A DNA stretch of 64,000 nt from Owenia fusiformis (lineage: Eukaryota > Annelida > Polychaeta > Sabellida > Oweniidae): the NCBI GenBank assembly GCA_903813345.2, contig CAIIXF020000008.1:24352822-24416821 (forward strand). Direction: 5' to 3'. The notes beneath the pieces were generated by a model. It saw only the letters and a list, made by a program, of their open reading frames with translations. It ran no database searches and was not told the origin of the DNA. The position numbers and the translations under genes are program-made. Shown piece by piece: positions 58,652 through 64,000 of this stretch. The number at the start of each line of letters is the position of its first letter. The first letter of the stretch is position 1.

Positions 58652-60068
58652 GTGAGTTCCTTGGCAGAAATATGCAATTATCTCCGGGTTTTCGAGTCTG
58701 ATTTGATCCCAGATCGCCAACATGGCAAGTGCTCCATAAAAACTGTTCGCCAGATGTATTTTCTGATGGCACACTGTAGTTTCTCTCATATTACCTCTAA
58801 ATCATCTTCATATTCAAGGAGGGAGGGGTTGCAAACAGAGGGCAATGAAATTTGTAACAGAGCAAGGACACTGATCAGTACCAAGCAAATGTAACGGCCG
58901 TAACATTAGCACCTAAGATTGCGGAGGGTAATTGTCGATTTTGATATTTTTAATTTTCATTGAATTAAACTACTTTAGAGTTGACGTTATACTTTGCCAT
59001 TTGTACCAAATCGGGCTTAAATGACATTGGAACTATGGAGTATGATAATTTTTTCACATATCGTGCATGAGCGCCACAGTTCAACGATATCTTACATCGC
59101 TTTAAAAGGGAAGGTAATACTAACTAGTGAAGGAGATGTAGTAAACATGAATAAATGATAGGTGAAATGTTATGCCCGGTCTTAATACTTAGTTTCTTAT
59201 TTTATCGGACAAATGGTGTCTCACAATTGACTGACTGATTCTAGTATCAATACATCAACATCAGGTAATGCATGATCTATCCAATGGATTAAAGATAATA
59301 CTTGATTCCAATATGGCAAAATAAATTATTCCATGTATGAATTGCATAGTGCATCATTTTGCAGATATTATATGATGCATTCAAGCATACTAGCAAGGTA
59401 TGGGTATTACTCCTTTTAGTATTTCGCAAAATAATGAAATATAAACAATTTACACATTTCTGAAATGCTGTACCTTCAGTGATTCCTTCAAAATGAATAG
59501 TGGTTTGTAATGTTAAAACTTAAAATAATATCTAAACAAATCTGTTTAGTGTATAAACACAATAAAAGTAAATATGTATAATATCTACAATTATTAGACA
59601 TACAAATATAACCTAAAATGAGAAATCTTGTTCTGGTATTCCATTTTAAAATTGGTTGAATGATTTTGGCACAGTAGAAATGATGGTCATAATTTATAAC
59701 TTATACCTTAGTAACTTAACTTAATATACCCTGATGCTGTAACATCAATGGTCCTTTATAATCAGGTATGACTGAAATTGGACAAGATCTTATAAGGTTA
59801 CAGTTTCCATATAACGTATGTTCCATACAGTATTTCTATCCCAAATCTCCAGAGCTAAGTTTATGAGTCATAATCCCTCATAGTTTACATTATGATGGCA
59901 AATGCCTATCCTTGTCTAGAATATGTCATTTTATCAATTTTATGAAATGATGGCTGCCATAGTTACATTAACAAGTATACAATTACACGCCCCCCACACC
60001 AAAACCAATAATGTTACAAGTGTACATATAACTCAAGTTTATTTTGGTATATATTGAAACCTGATTGA
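58652..60068. other. No feature recognised
   Basis: AT-rich intronic sequence of the membrane-protein gene without visible repeat structure or coding exons. Confidence 0.4.
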
Positions 60069-60787
60069 GTGATTGTAAATTACCCTTTATTGTCTATTTT
60101 ACTTTTAATATTATATTCCATGGAGGCTGGAACTCTATCAAAAGATGACATTATTAATGGGAATTTTGACATAAAAAAATATCGGACTCCATACTCCGAG
60201 TTAGGAAGAGGTCTTTTTAGTATGAATGCTAATGAAACCTGTGAATACTTTTCTCTGTTTAAGCGGCAGCTTCAAAAGATTAATAATAATGTTACAAATT
60301 TCGATCATGTTATGATCATGGGTGACTTAAATGCAAAAATTCTATTTGGTATGATAATAATGATAGCAATTTAGCTGGTGTGGAACTTTTAGAATCTATT
60401 GATGACTATAACTATGTACAATTAATTAACAAACCTACAAGAATTACAAAGCATTCTAAGTCATGTATTGATCACATTATTTCAGAATCACCTGATATTT
60501 TTAAATCCTGGACAATAACCGACCCAATTGGAAGGACTGATCACAGTACCATTATAACTCAAATTAATCTTAAAGTTCAAAAGAAAAAATCAATTAGAAA
60601 AATCTTATGGAAATATAAAGAAACCAATCTTGAAAACCTAAATAATGCAATAAGAAATGAAAATTGGAATCAAATTATTAATAATGGATTCAACATGAAT
60701 AAAATTACAGTAGATTTTGTCCAAAAATTAACAACTACATGTATATACAAAACTCATATTTCAAATAAAATGAGTAGAACATATTAG
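60069..60787 (+). pseudogene. LINE AP-endonuclease domain relic
   Basis: In two frames with a shift at about 60350. FDHVMIMGDLNAK contains the G-D-x-N box. INKPTRITKHSKSCIDHIIS carries the S-x-I-D-H-I box, and RTDHSTI is the final D-H box of exonuclease-endonuclease-phosphatase domains. The downstream WKYKETNLENLNNAI matches the linker between endonuclease and RT in CR1/Jockey-type LINEs. The RT is missing: the sequence is cut at about 60780 by the DNA element at 60775-61200. Confidence 0.8.
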
Positions 60788-61200
60788 GTGGTTTCCAGTG
60801 CTCAATTGGCTTTTTATGATCCTATGTAGGTTACATCTATATTCCCCGCGGTCAATTAGGCAATGTTAGGCAATGTAGACCATGCCCTAAAGACAAAAAT
60901 AAACAAAGTACTAAATTTTGTGTCATTTTGAATTTCAAACTCAACAGTTTTTTGCTTATTTCATGTTATCCCCAGGCATCAATTTGCAAAGACTACATTC
61001 AAAATATACATTACGAAATACATCACCAAATGCAATGCTTACATAAATCGTTCATCCTTTCATTGATACAAAGTAGTAGAAAATAATGCACCAACCTTAG
61101 TTTTCTGTTCCATCGCTGCCATTTTATTGGATAAATCAGTGAACGTAGCCATCCAACCTCGTTTTCAGGGGTGGCGTAACCGTCATGCTATAACACCGTG
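60775..61200 (-). mobile_element. Partial inverse copy of the 28-kb CAC-end element
   Basis: The inverse of 28278-28699, ending in TATAACACCGTG (61200). Shared phrases include GAAAACGAGGTTGGA, TTCACTGATTTATCCAATAA, GATGCCCAGGGATAACATGA and GTAACCTACATA. Only the left 420 bp of the element is represented; the other end was not found. Confidence 0.7.
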
Positions 61201-61293
61201 TTTACTAGCCACATTTTCTCAACAACTATAAGGTATTTAATCAAAACTGTAAATATGGGGCAACAAGGACTGTAGAGAGAAAATTCAAACATT

Positions 61294-62151
61294 TTTATCG
61301 CACTTTGAAAAAATGCTATATTGTCGTCGTCTTGTGCTGTTGGGCGGGCGGGCGGGCGGGCGGGACGGACATAAACCAAATCTTGTCATCAAATTTCCAG
61401 GATAACTGCTTACCTGTTCAACTTGAAATTTTAACAGATGCAAGAGCAGACTAGTAGCAAGATCCGATTAGGTTAAGGGCATGCTGGGTAAACAACGTGG
61501 CGGCCATTTTGAATTTTTCAACAAATCTTGTCATCAAAATTCCAGGAAAACCACTTATCCGTTCAACTTGAAATTTTTACAGATGCAAGAGCAGACTATT
61601 GCCAAGATCTGATTAGGTTTTGGGTATGCTGGCTGAATTACATGGTGGCCATTTTGAATTTTTCAATTTGGCGGCCATTTTGAAGTTTTCAACTTGTTCC
61701 AAATTGACAAATTTTTTTTTTAAAAAACATCTACAAGTTCTCAGAAGTTCAAATCTGACCTTAGACTTCAGATTTGACCTTTCGTTGACCTTCAGTGACC
61801 TTGAAAAGGTCAAAAAAGTTGATTTTCTAAATTGATATTTTGGATTTAAATTTAGGTCAGCTAAATTACAAAACACCTACTGAGGTCTGAAAAAGTTAAA
61901 TTTTCAAGGTCGAAGGTCATCAAATTAGGTCCCAAACAATGTTATCTAAATTTTTCCAAAGTTCAAGACTACAAATAAATTCTTGTCATCAAAATTGCAG
62001 GAAAACCGCTAACCTTGTCAACTTGAAATGTTTACAGATGCAAGAGCAGACTAGTGCCAAGGTCTGATTAGGTTTTGGCCATGCTCGGTAAATTGCATGG
62101 TGGCCAGTTTGCTCTTCAAAGTGCGATATTTATCACTGTGTGTCTTGTTAT
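61294..62151 (-). mobile_element. Pearl-like family D element, inverse copy
   Basis: The inverse of the 22469-24290 family: TTTATCGCACTTTGAAAAAA, then (GGGC)n at 61341-61362, then units with GGTGGCCATTTTGAATTTTT and GACCTTCAGTGACCTTGAAA, ending AAGTGCGATATTTATCACTG and TGTCTTGTTA. It lacks the piggyBac insertion, so the insertion at 23 kb came after the family dispersed. Confidence 0.7.
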
Positions 62152-62745
62152 TTTTTCTGAGCTACCAGGTCAATATTTTGCTTAACATCTTCTTTGACAT
62201 AGCTATTTTCTTAAAATGTATGTATAAACTATCAATTTCAGCATTAAGAAGTGTAAATTCAGTTCAAAGCTTCTATAGAGGGAGTCCCACTTATAGATTT
62301 TTAATAGATAAGTAGAAATATCATAAATTCTTTAACATCAAGAACATTTTGTACGACTTCAACTGAAATATAAGACCAAATAGGACTCCAAACTGACAGT
62401 GGGTGGTATAACTCATTAAACACTGTTTAATTTATTTTAAATCATTGTTAAAGTCTAACGATTTAAATTAGTCTATATTAGACATAATATAAATAGACAT
62501 AATAAACATTATTACAAAAATATGAAAACATGATAAATTATTTGAGAACAATATTTAGAAAATTCTTGGCATTGACATTGGAAGGTAGGTTAAGGTTTAC
62601 AAAGTTCATATCTTCTCTTTTTTCTTTTTCTATTTTTTTATTGATTTCACATGGGGATATCATCATATTTCAAAATATGTTTTAAATGCAAAAGTGTACA
62701 AGTATATGATATAAATTAAATTTCAAATCTAATTATTCAAAAAAA

Positions 62746-63215
62746 AACATGGTGGCCATCTTGAAAATGGTGGCCATTACACACTATTTTACAATTTTTG
62801 CTGTAACTGGAATAGTAGTTTTACGTATTTTTATCTCGATGTGATAGAGCGATTTTGTTGAAATATTTTATGTGACTACTTGGAAGCAAATTACACTATT
62901 TTTCGACAATTTGGCCATTTGAAATAAAGCCACCATTTTTATGTGTGTTATTTTACATGTTTTGCAATAACTAGAAATGTAAATTCTAGGGATTTTGTAG
63001 AAATTTTATATGTAAATAATTATTTAATAATGGTGAGTGCCCATTTTATGTGTGTTATTTTACATTGAATGCTAACAGGAAAAGAAGTATCTAGCAATTT
63101 TGTTGAAATATTGAGAATGCTCTGAAGTCTTTTACACTCTCTAGTGAAAATTTGGCTTATCATTTTCAAAAAAGGCAACCATGGCTGTTTAATGGGATTT
63201 GCTATGCCTTGACGT
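62746..63215 (-). mobile_element. Degenerate pearl-like family B copy
   Basis: GGTGGCCATCTTGAAAATGG, ATAGAGCGATTTTGTTGAAA and the closing ATGGGATTTGCTATGCCTTG match the family at 40985-42035 with many substitutions. No microsatellite block remains. Confidence 0.5.
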
Positions 63216-63485
63216 TGCTATTATCTACTTATATGTAGTCAATTTTTAGAATGAGCATAGTAATAAAGTTTGCATATGTTATCCTTGAGTCTCTTGGGCT
63301 ATCATTTTTATCCACACGTGAATATTACCCATCTTCACTCTCTTGATACACTCACTTGTGGGGAGGCATGGTCAATATCCACTCATGGATGAAAATAATA
63401 TCTTTGAAATATCATAGGATACTCTCCTTTTATTTTGCTGAAAGTATTCCCCCAGCCTATGTGTATGTTCAATAATAACACTATT

Positions 63486-63678
63486 CAGTGATCTCCCCAG
63501 CATTAAATCAAGTGGGTGCAGCACCCACCTGAGATTTTGAAAATAGGTTTGTACCCACCTGAAAATCTATTTGCACCCACTTGAAAATGAGAAATATCAT
63601 GAAAAATTGGCATATTTTGACAAATTTTGGTCTTAATTCTGAAAATGAGAATTTTGCACCCACCTGGGGAGATCAGTG
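63486..63678. mobile_element. 193-bp MITE with 5-bp target duplication
   Basis: Ends CAGTGATCTCCCCAG and the inverse of CACTGATCTCCCCAG. CTATT is duplicated at 63481-63485 and 63679-63683. The interior repeats GTGGGTGCA/TGCACCCAC. It lies only about 80 bp upstream of the membrane-anchor exon. Confidence 0.75.
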
Positions 63679-63761
63679 CTATTTATTGCAGTTTGTCAGA
63701 GAAAATCTTTGTTTTAAAAGCAAATTTTAATAAATTATTTTGTGTTATTATCTGAAACTAG

Positions 63762-63992
63762 GATGCAGAGATTCCCAGACATCTGAGAACACGAAGAAAG
63801 ATGATCGGGTCACCCAATCGTATGTTGTATATTGTCATTGCTGTGCTCCTGTTTGGTGTCTTTCTGACTTTCATCAACATCTTCGAGTTACGACGTCTCC
63901 AGGGTCATCATGGAAGCTATGGCTCAGCCATTGTTGAGGGAGGGGGCATGGCAGATAAAATTCAGCCCATTGTCTGGATAAATGCAAAGAAT
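63762..63992 (+). CDS. Type II membrane protein, exon with transmembrane anchor (partial gene)
   Basis: 77 codons between acceptor ATCTGAAACTAG and donor AAT|GTAAGC, phase 0 at both ends. The sequence has a basic cytosolic stretch (RHLRTRRK), then a single hydrophobic helix of about 22 residues (LYIVIAVLLFGVFLTFINIF), then a charged stem (ELRRLQGHHG) and a glycine-rich segment before KIQPIVWINAKN. Basic residues ahead of the helix and a short N-terminus indicate a type II signal-anchor protein, the layout of Golgi glycosyltransferases and sulfotransferases. The catalytic part would lie beyond the window, so the function is not assigned. A second in-frame ATG (63801) could serve a shorter isoform made from a downstream promoter. 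Confidence 0.8.
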
Positions 63993-64000
63993 GTAAGCAC

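Overview
The window is nuclear DNA from an animal. It is AT-rich and intron-dominated, and no bacterial operons are visible. Genes show as short exons with GT/AG splice sites separated by kilobases of dispersed repeats. The repeat spectrum suggests a marine invertebrate, probably a lophotrochozoan such as a mollusc: tandem-cored elements with (ACGG)n or (CCCG)n blocks like the 'pearl' elements of bivalves, tRNA-derived SINEs, R2/NeSL-like retrotransposons, and many foldback MITEs. The species cannot be fixed from sequence alone.

Two genes can be assembled. On the minus strand, five phase-0 coding exons (34281-34189, 21750-21670, 13885-13652, 12930-12838, 5954-5721) encode a protein of about 244 residues of the CFAP97/Hemingway ciliary family. 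A palindromic RFX-type X-box (34772-34784) lies about 490 bp upstream of its start codon, and a CpG-rich block lies further upstream (34980-35335). On the plus strand, an exon with a strong Kozak start (51331-51445) joins in phase 0 to an exon at 63762-63992. Together they encode the N-terminus of a type II single-pass membrane protein, and the gene continues beyond the window. A candidate alternative promoter/first exon lies at about 58500-58651.

Almost everything else is mobile-element sequence, largely inside the introns of these genes. 0.5-5.7 kb holds a pearl-like element, a pogo-like element and a second pearl-like array. 6.5-13.6 kb holds a short GTGACAT element, a 4.2-kb inverted duplication and smaller inverted repeats. 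14-21.6 kb holds a wide inverted repeat enclosing a broken REL-type non-LTR retrotransposon, a tRNA-like sequence and a pearl-like array. 22-26 kb holds a reverse-transcriptase relic, a pearl-like element with a piggyBac relic inside it, another array and an unidentified broken ORF. 28-33 kb holds a 1.7-kb TIR element, a SINE split by a 500-bp MITE and a second pogo-like element. 35-50 kb holds several large palindromes and TIR elements, many with identifiable target-site duplications. 51.6-58 kb holds a piggyBac mini-element, a 1.9-kb array of nuclear-receptor-like half-sites and a mariner-type TIR element. 60-63.7 kb holds a LINE endonuclease relic abutting a DNA-element fragment, an inverted pearl-like copy and a small MITE.

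The most notable observations are the X-box/ciliary-gene pairing, several non-autonomous elements with CAC- or CAG-type termini and 5-bp target duplications, two piggyBac relics preserving the same 32-codon reading frame, and the nuclear-receptor half-site array.
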